DNA of 64,000 bases from Acetobacteraceae bacterium (GTDB taxonomy: Bacteria > Pseudomonadota > Alphaproteobacteria > Acetobacterales > Acetobacteraceae), in contig CP039459.1 of NCBI GenBank assembly GCA_004843165.1, positions 1,496,001-1,560,000 on the forward strand. The letters are read 5' to 3'. The position numbers and the translations under genes were made by a program. Positions 53,115 through 62,064 of this stretch are shown here, one piece after another. The notes beneath the pieces were generated by a model, which made no database searches, had not been told where the DNA came from, and saw nothing but the letters and a program-made list of their open reading frames with translations. Each line of letters starts with the position of its first letter. Position 1 is the stretch's first letter.

Positions 53115-54638
53115 ATGCGTATTCTTTCCTATGCTCTTGCAGGGGCAATGCTTTTAGCTTCCTGTACTGTGGGGCCTGAATATAAACCAGATCATGTTCG
53201 TTTACCGTCGCACTTCTCTTCGCAGGAGCATGTGCCGACAGCAGATGAGATTGCGGATATGGAACAGGGTTTAAGAAACTGGTGGTGCCGTTTTAATGAT
53301 CCTATTTTAAATCAGCTGATTGATCGTGCCATTAAGGGAAATTATAACCTTATGGCCGCTACGAACCATATTATGAGTGAGCGTGCTTTGAGGCGTGAAG
53401 CGCAGGCACAATGGTATCCACAGGTTGATGCAGATGCCGGTGGTGGTGCAACACGTTATTCAACTGCAATTGATAACTGGCCTTTGCGTCCGAATAATTC
53501 TACCAGTACAGATGGTGAAGGCGCATGGCAGTATGCAGGCGCCTCCATCATTACCTATGGTGTGAACGCTAACTGGGAAATTGACGTTTTCGGTCGTATT
53601 TCAAGACAGGTTGAGGGGCAGACACGTTCTGTTCAGGCAACGATTGAAGATCGGCGGGGTCTCCTTCTTTCGATTCTTAGCCAAGTTGCAACAGATTATA
53701 TTATTTTACGGGGTACACAGGAGCGCATTGCTGTTGTGGAGGGATCTATTCGGGTCGCCGCAAATGTTTGCGACATGGTGAATCGCCTTTTCTCTCACGG
53801 TGTCGGTAATAACCTTATTGTAGCACAGGCAGAATCTGAACTTCATAGTGAACGTGCAAGACTTCCGGGATTAAAAGCGCAAGAGGCAACAATGCGTCAT
53901 GCGATTGCCGTTTTAATGGGCGAAATGCCCGGTAAGGATTTGCCTGAATTGCTGCAGGTTCAGTCCATGCCTAAACCCCCACCATTGCCAGCAACCTTAC
54001 CGTCTTTGGTTGTGGCTAACCGTCCTGACATTCGCTTAGCGGAACGTCGTTATGCTGTTTCTATGGCTAATATTGGCGTCTCTGTTGCACAACTTTATCC
54101 TAATTTTAATGCACCTTTAAACTATAACCCGAATGCTTCTGCATTTTATCAGGCCTTTTCGCTTTACGGTCAGGCTTGGAACTTTTTGATTATGGCCTCT
54201 ATTCCCATTATGCATGGTGGTCAGTTAACGGCAAAAATTTCACAATCTCGTGCAGAGGCCGAGCAGAGCCGATTTATGTATCATCAGACGGTGTTGAATG
54301 CGTTTCAAGAAGTCGAAGATCGAATGACAGACTGGGGGCAGGATAATAATACAGTTGTTGAACGCTATTCTGCTGAGGTTCAGGCCGAATTAGCACGAGA
54401 TCGTGCCCGTGCTTTGTTTAATCATGGCTTAACGAGTTTCCTTAATATCTTGGTGACAGAGCAAACAGCATTGAACACAAAAGATGAATGGGTTGTTTCA
54501 CGGATTAAACGTTTAGAAGATGCCATCGGTCTTTATGTTGCGATGGGTGCGGGTTGGCAAGGAGATGAATTGATGAATACAGAATTGCCAATTGAAAAAC
54601 ATGATCAAGGAATTCTTGCAAGAATCTTTACCCGCTAG
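53115..54638 (+). CDS. Outer-membrane efflux lipoprotein (NodT/TolC-type)
   Basis: A 507-residue outer-membrane factor. The N-terminus is a lipoprotein signal: MRILSYALAGAMLLASC with Cys17 as the lipidation site. The family pattern follows, with GPEYKPDHVRLP, WWCRFNDPILNQLIDRA, YGVNANWEIDVFGR, and a repeat of helices with RPDIRLAERRYAV and GLTSFLNILVTEQTAL. The C-terminal region starts near YVAMGAGW. Together with the two genes upstream it probably exports a small acid or xenobiotic. The ATG at 53115 is used; longer frames lack the lipobox at the right place. Confidence 0.93.
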   Translation: MRILSYALAGAMLLASCTVGPEYKPDHVRLPSHFSSQEHVPTADEIADMEQGLRNWWCRFNDPILNQLIDRAIKGNYNLMAATNHIMSERALRREAQAQWYPQVDADAGGGATRYSTAIDNWPLRPNNSTSTDGEGAWQYAGASIITYGVNANWEIDVFGRISRQVEGQTRSVQATIEDRRGLLLSILSQVATDYIILRGTQERIAVVEGSIRVAANVCDMVNRLFSHGVGNNLIVAQAESELHSERARLPGLKAQEATMRHAIAVLMGEMPGKDLPELLQVQSMPKPPPLPATLPSLVVANRPDIRLAERRYAVSMANIGVSVAQLYPNFNAPLNYNPNASAFYQAFSLYGQAWNFLIMASIPIMHGGQLTAKISQSRAEAEQSRFMYHQTVLNAFQEVEDRMTDWGQDNNTVVERYSAEVQAELARDRARALFNHGLTSFLNILVTEQTALNTKDEWVVSRIKRLEDAIGLYVAMGAGWQGDELMNTELPIEKHDQGILARIFTR

Positions 54639-54689
54639 GATTTTCTCTGATTTCTCGCTATTCTTCATCGACATAACGTCATATTATTA

Positions 54690-54702
54690 GGTTCTCAGAA
54701 CC
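54690..54702. promoter_or_regulatory. Palindrome upstream of the DnaJ-type gene
   Basis: GGTTCT and AGAACC around a single C, 28 bases before the ATG and just 3' of an AT-rich TATTAT. The position suits an operator, but the short loop makes an RNA hairpin unlikely. Tentative. Confidence 0.25.
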
Positions 54703-54730
54703 ACTGGATTAAAAAAGGAACTATCTGATT

Positions 54731-55624
54731 ATGAGCGATCCTTATGCTACGCTTGGCCTAACAAAATCAGCAACGGATGATGAAATTCGTAAAGCATATC
54801 GTCGTCTAGCTAAAAAATATCATCCAGACCTTAACCCAGATAATAAAGAGGCTGAAGAGAAGTTCAAACAGGTTGGTAAGGCCTATGAGATTCTAGGGGA
54901 TAAAGAAAAACGCAACCAATACGATCAAGGTGCCATTGATGGTGATGGGCAACCCCGTGGTTTTGGCGGTGGTGGTTTCGGTGGCGGTGGCTTTGGCCCT
55001 CGTGGTTTTGGTGGTGGCGCAGGTTTTGGCGGTGCCGGTGCCAGCCCAGAAGATTTACAAGATATTTTACGGGGGTTTGGTTTTGGCGGTGGCGGTTTTG
55101 GCGCCCGTGGGCCAAGAGCAGGTGAGGATGTTCGATCTGAACTGACGATCCCTTTTCTTTTGTCTGTGCTGGGGGGAGACGAGGAAATTTTTGTTAACGG
55201 TAAATCTGTTAGTTTTAAAATTCCACCGGGTATTACAAACGGTCAAACGCTTCGTTTAAAGGGAAAAGGACAGCCAGGACGTGGTGGTGCGCCTGCAGGG
55301 AACTTGCTCTTGACAATTCACATTAAGCCGGATCATCGTTATGAACGTGAGGGACGTGATCTTCGAACAGTTGTTGATATTGATTTTAAAACAGCTATTC
55401 TGGGAGGAAAGCTCGAAATTCCAACCCCGCAAGGTTCTGTTAGATTGACGGTACCGGCTGATTCAGATAGTGGAAAGGTGCTAAGGGTTCCAGGTAGGGG
55501 GATTGCTGCAGACAAAACACATGCCGCAGGAAATCTACTTGTTACTTTGAGAGTCATTCTTGGAAAAGTTGATTCTAAGCTCAAAGCATTCTTGCAAGAG
55601 GAAGTTAATGCTGAGGCTCCTTAA
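54731..55624 (+). CDS. CbpA-type DnaJ-like cochaperone
   Basis: A J-domain cochaperone of DnaK. The J domain (about 1-70) has the YHPDLNPD catalytic HPD. A Gly/Phe-rich linker (about 75-130, GFGGGGFGGGGFGPRGFGG) follows. Two beta-domains then have NGKSVSFKIPPGITNGQTLRL and the conserved KLEIPTPQGSVRLTVPADSDSGKVLRV. There is no zinc finger, which separates it from DnaJ and places it with CbpA. GGAA precedes the ATG. The next small membrane-protein gene follows after 15 bases. Confidence 0.92.
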   Translation: MSDPYATLGLTKSATDDEIRKAYRRLAKKYHPDLNPDNKEAEEKFKQVGKAYEILGDKEKRNQYDQGAIDGDGQPRGFGGGGFGGGGFGPRGFGGGAGFGGAGASPEDLQDILRGFGFGGGGFGARGPRAGEDVRSELTIPFLLSVLGGDEEIFVNGKSVSFKIPPGITNGQTLRLKGKGQPGRGGAPAGNLLLTIHIKPDHRYEREGRDLRTVVDIDFKTAILGGKLEIPTPQGSVRLTVPADSDSGKVLRVPGRGIAADKTHAAGNLLVTLRVILGKVDSKLKAFLQEEVNAEAP

Positions 55625-55639
55625 GATGTAAGGTTTAAA

Positions 55640-55834
55640 ATGACGAATACTGTCCCGCCATTTTCTGACGAACGTAATAGCGAAAAGTCTTTTTTTACTT
55701 CAGGTTGGCTTTATCATTTATTGCATGTTGAAATGATGCAATGTTTTGGTGCCATGCTGTTTGTTTTGTTTCTTGCTGTACTGACTTTTTATGGTGTCTT
55801 GCGCATGCAGGGTTTCAGTTATGGCCAGGCTTAG
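55640..55834 (+). CDS. Small membrane protein (64 aa)
   Basis: A 64-residue frame beginning 15 bases after the DnaJ-type stop. The N-terminal half is polar, and the second half is a hydrophobic segment (about 33-54: MMQCFGAMLFVLFLAVLTFYGVL shortened in view). No family recognised. Its end lies 20 bases before the porin start. A chance frame is not excluded, but spacing suggests a real cotranscribed gene. Confidence 0.5.
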   Translation: MTNTVPPFSDERNSEKSFFTSGWLYHLLHVEMMQCFGAMLFVLFLAVLTFYGVLRMQGFSYGQA

Positions 55835-55854
55835 CGTTACTTGGCAGGTTGGTG

Positions 55855-57689
55855 ATGAAAATCATTTGTTTCTCTGATAGTTGGCTAACCTGCTTTTATG
55901 GATATTGTCTCTTTCTCTCCTTTTTCTTGTTGAAAATAGGACAGGGGAAGAGGCGCTTTCAGAGACAATTTCTTTTCGGAATCTTTTTTCTTTTTATGCC
56001 TTTGCAACATGCAAGGGCGCAGTCAGCTTTTGCCAATTTACGTAACCCTCCGCCGATGACAACTATTTCAGATGGGGAGGAGGTCATTAAGGTTAAGCCG
56101 CATAAAAAAGCGAATAGTCTGGCATCGGCTTTGAATGGTGGCACTAAAACGCACTCATATGCGCCTACCTCATCTTTAATGAACCAGCGGAATTCTGGCT
56201 TTCAACCTTTTCGCAGTAATAATGAAACACAGATTTTAAGAGGAGAGACAAAAGCTTTTGGCTCAATGCCTTTGCCGATTGCGGGGGGGGAGTTTGCACC
56301 TTATCTTGGTGCTGGTTCAACATATGAGCCTGAAGAAGCAACTTGGCTTCCTAAAAGCTTTCCAGCTTGGATGGATCAGGAAACGGTAACAGGTGACTGG
56401 GGAGGTTGGCGGACACTTCTTAAAAATCGTGGGGTCAATATTGGTGGGCGCTGGCTCATGGAATGGAATGGTGATCCTGGCGGTGGTAGAAAACATGCAG
56501 GAAGTTTTGCAGATGAGGAAGCTGTTTACGCTGATTTTGATTTGCAAAAATTACTTGGGGTTCATCTGGGAACGATCCATTATCTGATGACAATGCGTCA
56601 GGGGTCGGTAGCGCTTTCTGCCAGCGCTATTCCAGCGCTTGACCCACCACAGGAAATTGCAGGGGGGGGACAGGAACACCGGGCTATGATTTTACCCGCT
56701 TAACCCGACTTTCATGGGAAATGCTTTGGAGTAAGTATGTCCGTACTGAAATCGGAGAAATGAATGCGGAATCTGACTTTGAGCAATCTTCAAATTATTG
56801 GGGAGCAAACCTTTACTGTCAATTTGTCAATAATGGGATTTGCGGTATGCCGCAATCCATTGCGATGAACTCAGGCTATACATGGTATCCTGCATCTTCC
56901 CCAGGTGGGTATATTAAATTTTATCCAACAGGGGATGACCATTGGTTGATTTCTGGTGGTATTTACGCAGAAAATAAGAATCCAGCAGCTCCGGTCAACT
57001 ATTGGAATTTAGGCTTAAGTCAGGCTGTCGGGGCGTTTGTACCTGTTCAGCTTGGTTGGCACCGTGGCGGTACTTCTGATTATTCAGGGCCATTGCAGAG
57101 TAATATTAAAATTGGTGCTTATTGGGATTCGCAGTGGACCAAAGATGTGTATTCACAAATGGGTATGTTTGCAGGAAACGCTTTACCAGCCGCCGCCGCC
57201 TCTACCATCGTTAATAATGCTCAAGTAACAAGAAGTCGGTACGGTGCCTGGATACAGGGCGACACAATGCTTGAAAGAGACGGCAGGGATCCAAGGCGAG
57301 GAACAACAATTTTTGGAACCTTTACTTGGGGTGATCCAAGAGAGTCCGTTTCGCCTTACTTTGTAACCTTGGGACTTGTTCGAAAAGGAACTTTTCCGAA
57401 CCGTCCCAATGATACAATTTCTTTGGGTGGAAAAATGCTCTTTGTGAATGAGCAGTTGACAGATGCTGTGAAAAATTTACCGGAATCTGTTTGCAATGAT
57501 AGATCTTTTGGCTATCCGGGCGGATGTTATGCCCCCCATATGGAAAGCGCCCTAGAACTTAACTATGGATGGCGACCTGCTAATTGGCTTCTTATCCGCC
57601 CAGATTTACAATTTATTTTCTCACCCGGGGGGACAAACCGTTATGCAACCGCAACAGTTGTTGGCATAGAAACAGGGATTATTTTTTAG
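55855..57689 (+). pseudogene. OprB-like carbohydrate porin split by a G8-tract frameshift
   Basis: An outer-membrane porin of the OprB type in two frames. The first (55855-56703) carries a signal-like N-terminus ending at HARAQSAF, then TWLPKSFPAWMDQETVTGDWGGWRTLLKNRGVNI, the usual OprB start region. The second (starting with the frame around 56664, track to 57689) carries the rest, ending SALELNYGWRPANWLLIRPDLQFIF and VVGIETGIIF. The break is a run of eight Gs (56662-56669); six or nine would join the frames as AGGTGTPGYDFTRL. An in-frame run of eight Gs also lies at 56283-56290. The gene may be phase-variable, decayed, or misread in sequencing. The exact N-terminal start is uncertain. Confidence 0.75.
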
Positions 57690-57697
57690 ATTCCTTG

Positions 57698-59572
57698 TTA
57701 TTCAGAAACGGGATTTCCCAGTTGTAAAACAAAGGTAAATTTGTTCTCAGCAGCGATTGCCCATGTATTGCGGGCACATTTATAGGTGTCATCTGGTGTT
57801 CCTAAAATGACGGGCTGCCCATCTAGTTCAATATTGATAAAATAGGGTGTGAGGCCTTGCATGCTTGGATTGCGAAGAATTTTCCAGCATTCATTACGGG
57901 TAAAAGGCCCAAGAACAATATCCACTGTTGGCGAGCCATTGGCCTCATTATTGTCAGGGTCTGCTTGTAAAAGCAGACGTGCTGGCTTTTTGTACGGGCA
58001 GGAATTTGTCACTAGCCTTAGTTTTTCAAGCTCATGACTGTTAATACGAATTTGCGTCTGCTGTTCTTTAGCCGCTTTTTTAACAGCCTCTTTAAGAATT
58101 TGTAGGGTCGTCTTGCGTATTCTTTGTAATGTCGCTGGCAATTCTCTAAACTCTTTCGCCGTCCAATCTTTTGAGCGGCAGACATCCAGCTCCGGCGTAA
58201 GATCAATATCATAGGCTGCCGTTAACGCATGTACCGGTGTTGTGTAAAAACCAGCGAAAAGAGAAGATAAAAGAAAGAGGGAAAGAAGACCTGACTTGTT
58301 ATTTTTTACTTTTTTTTTTGTAAGATTTGTGGCTGGCAGGATATAGCCTTTGCCACTGGCTAAACGAAAGAGCCATTTGCCTGTTTTTTGTAAAACATTT
58401 CCCCAGTTAATATTTAATTTTTTCAGCGATAAGGGAGGCTGATTTGTCTTAAGCGTGATCTCAAATCTTTGCTGGAGAATTTTACTAATCCGTTCTGCAC
58501 GCATGTCCCATGTGAGAGATGTTCCATCTTTATATGCTTTTTGACGGATACGTTCCATTTGCTCTGGGTCACTGGTCAATTCACGAAGACATGCGGCAAG
58601 TTCATCAGGGTGATCTGGTGTTACAAGTCTTGCATTTTCCCCATCTTTAAGTAGCTCCATAATGTCTGGTGTGGTACCGGCAACGATCACTTTACCGCTT
58701 CCGAGATACAGGAAGGTTTTTAAAGGTAAAATTGTAGCGCCGGCAACAGCAATAGGGTCCAGAGAAGGGGGAATTAAAAGAATATCGGCGGCTTGTAAAT
58801 AGATCCCAAGCCGTTTTTCATCTGTTTCCCATGGTCGGAGTTCCACATTCGGGATCTTTTTTGCTTCTTCAGTAACAGAATTATCCTTTTCATGCCCAAC
58901 GAGAATAAAAAGATGATTAGGAAGTTTTTTGGCAGCCTCCAAAACAACAGAAAGACCTTTTTTATGGTTTATGCGTCCAGAGTAGAGAATAATAGGTTTT
59001 TCTGATGGTATATTTAAAAGTTTACGGGCTTCTTCCACTGAAGGGAGATTGGCAAAACGTTCTGGATTAAAGCCATTATGGGCAAGGTGAATTCTTTCTT
59101 GCGGGCAGCCCATATCTAAATATTTGTTTCTTAAATATTTCGAATGGCATGCGTAAAAAAGAAAAGAAGGGCGAAGAATAAACTGGAGAATAAAAACAGT
59201 TAGCGGTGGAATTTGGTCTGTCCATGCACGGTAATGGTCATAAACCGTTGGCTTGCCAAAAAGTGTTGAAACCCAAGCGACCCAAAGGTTGCGTGTGTAA
59301 AGAACATCCGCTTGTCGGAAACTGCTGCGGAAACCTAAAGTTAATCCGCAGCAAAAATGACGCCATGCAGCAGGTGAGAGTGGGACTTTATATGGGATGA
59401 CTTGAACGCCATATTTTTCTTCAACTTCTCTTAGAGATTGTCCTTTATTTAAAGGCAGTAAAATTTTTGAATCTTGAAAATGTTTCCGTAAGGCTTTTGC
59501 CGTAGAGAGAAAAACTTCAGCATCCGCTGCCGTATTTGGGAGAGGATTTTCAAAAGTGAAGAGAATTTTCAT
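57698..59572 (-). CDS. GT4 glycosyltransferase fused to an exported Cys-rich domain
   Basis: A 624-residue frame in two unlike parts. Residues 1-420 are a GT4 enzyme with HLAHNGFNPERF, LYSGRINHKKGLSVVLEAAKK, LLIPPSLDPIAVAGATILPLK and a long donor-binding end. Residues about 423-449 look exactly like a Sec signal peptide (KNNKSG, then a hydrophobic stretch ending VHA). Residues 450-624 hold four Cys (VCRSKDW, NSCPYK, NECWKI, YKCARN), as in exported disulfide proteins. The join is at an A10 run (58310-58319, read as ACA then nine As). One A fewer gives a stop after residue 421. So two proteins may be made, or two genes have merged. No family known for the tail. Confidence 0.8.
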   Translation of the reverse strand: MKILFTFENPLPNTAADAEVFLSTAKALRKHFQDSKILLPLNKGQSLREVEEKYGVQVIPYKVPLSPAAWRHFCCGLTLGFRSSFRQADVLYTRNLWVAWVSTLFGKPTVYDHYRAWTDQIPPLTVFILQFILRPSFLFYACHSKYLRNKYLDMGCPQERIHLAHNGFNPERFANLPSVEEARKLLNIPSEKPIILYSGRINHKKGLSVVLEAAKKLPNHLFILVGHEKDNSVTEEAKKIPNVELRPWETDEKRLGIYLQAADILLIPPSLDPIAVAGATILPLKTFLYLGSGKVIVAGTTPDIMELLKDGENARLVTPDHPDELAACLRELTSDPEQMERIRQKAYKDGTSLTWDMRAERISKILQQRFEITLKTNQPPLSLKKLNINWGNVLQKTGKWLFRLASGKGYILPATNLTKKKVKNNKSGLLSLFLLSSLFAGFYTTPVHALTAAYDIDLTPELDVCRSKDWTAKEFRELPATLQRIRKTTLQILKEAVKKAAKEQQTQIRINSHELEKLRLVTNSCPYKKPARLLLQADPDNNEANGSPTVDIVLGPFTRNECWKILRNPSMQGLTPYFINIELDGQPVILGTPDDTYKCARNTWAIAAENKFTFVLQLGNPVSE

Positions 59573-59635
59573 AAAGCAAAACCAGAAAAGAATATATTTT
59601 GAGAGAAGAATATGCTGAGTTTAGAGCATATGAGA

Positions 59636-60811
59636 TTATAAAAGGGAGTTATAGATCGCTTCAAGTGTCTTATTTTGGGTTGTCTGAGAAAATTCTCTTT
59701 CAACAAATTTACGCCCAGCTTTTCCCATTTCTATCCTGAGTTCCTTATTATCCAGTAAATAGGTTATTTTTTCTGCCAAAGCGTGTGGGTCTGCAGGCGG
59801 CACAAGAAAACCTGTTTCCCCTTCATCCATTGTTTCAGGAATTCCGCCGGAACGACTGCCAATGACGGGAACACCACAGGCGGAAGCCTCGACCAAGGCT
59901 AGCCCAAGACCTTCCTCACGGCCATCTGCTGTTGGAATACTGGGTAAGATGGAAATCATTGCACGTGAGGTATAGTCTTTTACGACATCATGCGTACAAG
60001 ATCCCATAAAAATGACTCGGTTTGAAAGAGAAAGTTCTTCAGCAAGAGCTTCGAGTTTTTTCCGTAAATCGCCTTCTCCAATAAGAACGAGCTTTATATG
60101 TTTATGGCGTTCTGAAAGAAGAGAGAGCGCTTTAATAAGGATAGATGTCCCTTTGACAGGGACAAGTCTTGCCACATGTAAAAGATAGTTTTCCTCCCTC
60201 TCCGGAGAACGTAAGCTAAATTCCGTGAGATTGATACCAACATGGTGCAGAATGGTTCGTTCTTTTGGAAAGCCCATTTCAAGAACACGTTTTTTAATAA
60301 AACGAGAGGGGCAAAGAAAAATTGCTCCTTTTTTTGCAAGGGATTTTTTCAGAAAAGGATAGGGGAACCAGACAGGAGAGGTTAGAAAACGCCAATTATT
60401 CAACGTTACATCAAAACCGTGAAAATTTGTAATTAAAGGGACATTGAGCGCTTCTGCTATCGGAAGAGCACGTACGGCATCTGGGCCGAAATGCGCATGA
60501 ATGAGTTTAATTTCCTCTTGCTGTTCTTTTGTTGTAAGCTTCAACCAGACTTTTGCAGAAAGAGAGAAAATACTTTTGAGGAAATGGAAGACTTCTCTAA
60601 AAGATCGTTTTTTGGAAGATACCTGCCAAAGAGAAACCGCTTTTTGGCCAGAGGGTGTTTTTCCCCATTGAACCCGCCCCATGTAAAGAGGTTGGTATCT
60701 TTCTAGATTTTTAGTCTGTAAAGGAATAAAAGTTTCAGAGGCACGAAAAAGATTCTGTCTAAAAATCAAAATAATATGCTTTTTTTTCGGGCGCAGTGAA
60801 GATAGGCTCAT
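59636..60811 (-). CDS. Glycosyltransferase family 4
   Basis: A 391-residue GT4 enzyme, possibly making an exopolysaccharide or LPS sugar. The N-terminal acceptor half has ASETFIPLQTKNLERY. The donor half has HVARLVPVKGTSILIKALS, VIFMGSCTHDVVKDY, and REEGLGLALVEASACGVPV with the conserved Glu pair, and GIPETMDEGETGFLVPP. I use ATG 60811 because the longer frame to 60865 overlaps the divergent lptF start and has no better site. It lies 63 bases upstream of the fused GT4 gene, and may be in the same transcript. Confidence 0.87.
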   Translation of the reverse strand: MSLSSLRPKKKHIILIFRQNLFRASETFIPLQTKNLERYQPLYMGRVQWGKTPSGQKAVSLWQVSSKKRSFREVFHFLKSIFSLSAKVWLKLTTKEQQEEIKLIHAHFGPDAVRALPIAEALNVPLITNFHGFDVTLNNWRFLTSPVWFPYPFLKKSLAKKGAIFLCPSRFIKKRVLEMGFPKERTILHHVGINLTEFSLRSPEREENYLLHVARLVPVKGTSILIKALSLLSERHKHIKLVLIGEGDLRKKLEALAEELSLSNRVIFMGSCTHDVVKDYTSRAMISILPSIPTADGREEGLGLALVEASACGVPVIGSRSGGIPETMDEGETGFLVPPADPHALAEKITYLLDNKELRIEMGKAGRKFVEREFSQTTQNKTLEAIYNSLL

Positions 60812-60858
60812 GGGGTTCTTTCGGCTGTATCGAAATAATTTTGCAATGAAGAGAAGCT

Positions 60859-62064
60859 GTGACAAGTAAAATCATAACTGTTCAAGAAAGTAAAACATTA
60901 ACACGTTATTTCTTGTCAGAAATTTTTCGCCCTTTTGCGAGTGTTCTTGGTATTGCCAGTGCACTTTTTTGCAGTTACGGGGTTGCTGACTATTTGCAGG
61001 ATGCTGCGAATGGCATGTTAGCGGCGAATATGATCGGTATGATTATGCTGGCTAAGCTGCTCATCGCCTTAGAAGTGTTAGCCCCTGTTTCTCTGTATCT
61101 TGCAATTATCATGGCTTTTGGAAAGCTTTATGATGGGAGTGAGCTTTACGTTATCCCGGCATTGAGAATATCTCCAGTCTCTGTTTTAAGGCCTGCTTTG
61201 ATTGCTGCCTTGGGCATGGGGGTAGTGGTTGCATTGATTTCGAATATTGTACGTCCATGGTCTTATGGGGAGTTAGAGGATTTAACCACCCGTGCAGGGA
61301 GCAATATGGATGTCGGCGCACTTTTGCCAGGAAATTTTTATACTTTAGATGAAGGCAGACGAACAATTTATCTAGAGGACAAAACGATTTTAGGTGAGGA
61401 AGCGAGAGGCGTTTATGTTTTTGAAGCTTTAGGAAATAATCGTCTTCGTGTGATTGCCTCACGTAAAAGCTTTTCTGTTATCAATGAAGATAAAATTGAT
61501 AAAAAGGCGCATGGAGACTGGTTGCAGTTTCAAGATGCACATATGTATGAGATCGGTATTTTTCCGCATATTTCGGATCGAATTATGGAGATGCGTCGTG
61601 GAAATAGAGCTTCTTTGCAGTCAGCGCCCAAAAAAGAGGAAAAAGGTCGTCTTGTTGACTATGAAAAGGATTCAACTTTAAATCTGATACGTTTCCCAGC
61701 AGGGGATCGACGGCGTGTTGCAGAGGTGCAGTGGCGATGCTCTACTTTTGTTGCAACAATTTTACTTGCCTTGCTTGCTGTTCCTTTAAGCCAAGGAAAT
61801 GGTCCACGGCAAAATAAGTCCGGCCGTCTCGGAATTGCGATCGTTATTTATTTTATTTATTATATGTCTTATATGACAACCCGTAACTGGATGCAGGATG
61901 GTATGATCCCTGCCTTTCCTGGTGTTTGGTGGGCACCTATTGGTCTATCTATTTTAGTGGTTGTCCTCTTATTAAAATATCTCGCAGATGGTGCTGGTTG
62001 GCATGAGCTTAAACTTCTTTTTCGTGTAGATAAAATATTGAATAAAGTCAGGAAAAATCCTTGA
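60859..62064 (+). CDS. lptF: LPS export permease LptF
   Basis: Inner-membrane subunit of the LptB2FG transporter that lifts LPS from the membrane to LptC. The 401-residue protein starts at GTG 60859 with GAGAAG upstream, and has three helices near the N-terminus (about 20-105), a periplasmic beta-jellyroll (about 130-260) and three helices at the C-terminus. Family marks include RYFLSEIFRPF, LLALLAVPLSQGN, and a positively charged loop. It is coupled to lptG by overlap (TTGA). Confidence 0.93.
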   Translation: MTSKIITVQESKTLTRYFLSEIFRPFASVLGIASALFCSYGVADYLQDAANGMLAANMIGMIMLAKLLIALEVLAPVSLYLAIIMAFGKLYDGSELYVIPALRISPVSVLRPALIAALGMGVVVALISNIVRPWSYGELEDLTTRAGSNMDVGALLPGNFYTLDEGRRTIYLEDKTILGEEARGVYVFEALGNNRLRVIASRKSFSVINEDKIDKKAHGDWLQFQDAHMYEIGIFPHISDRIMEMRRGNRASLQSAPKKEEKGRLVDYEKDSTLNLIRFPAGDRRRVAEVQWRCSTFVATILLALLAVPLSQGNGPRQNKSGRLGIAIVIYFIYYMSYMTTRNWMQDGMIPAFPGVWWAPIGLSILVVVLLLKYLADGAGWHELKLLFRVDKILNKVRKNP

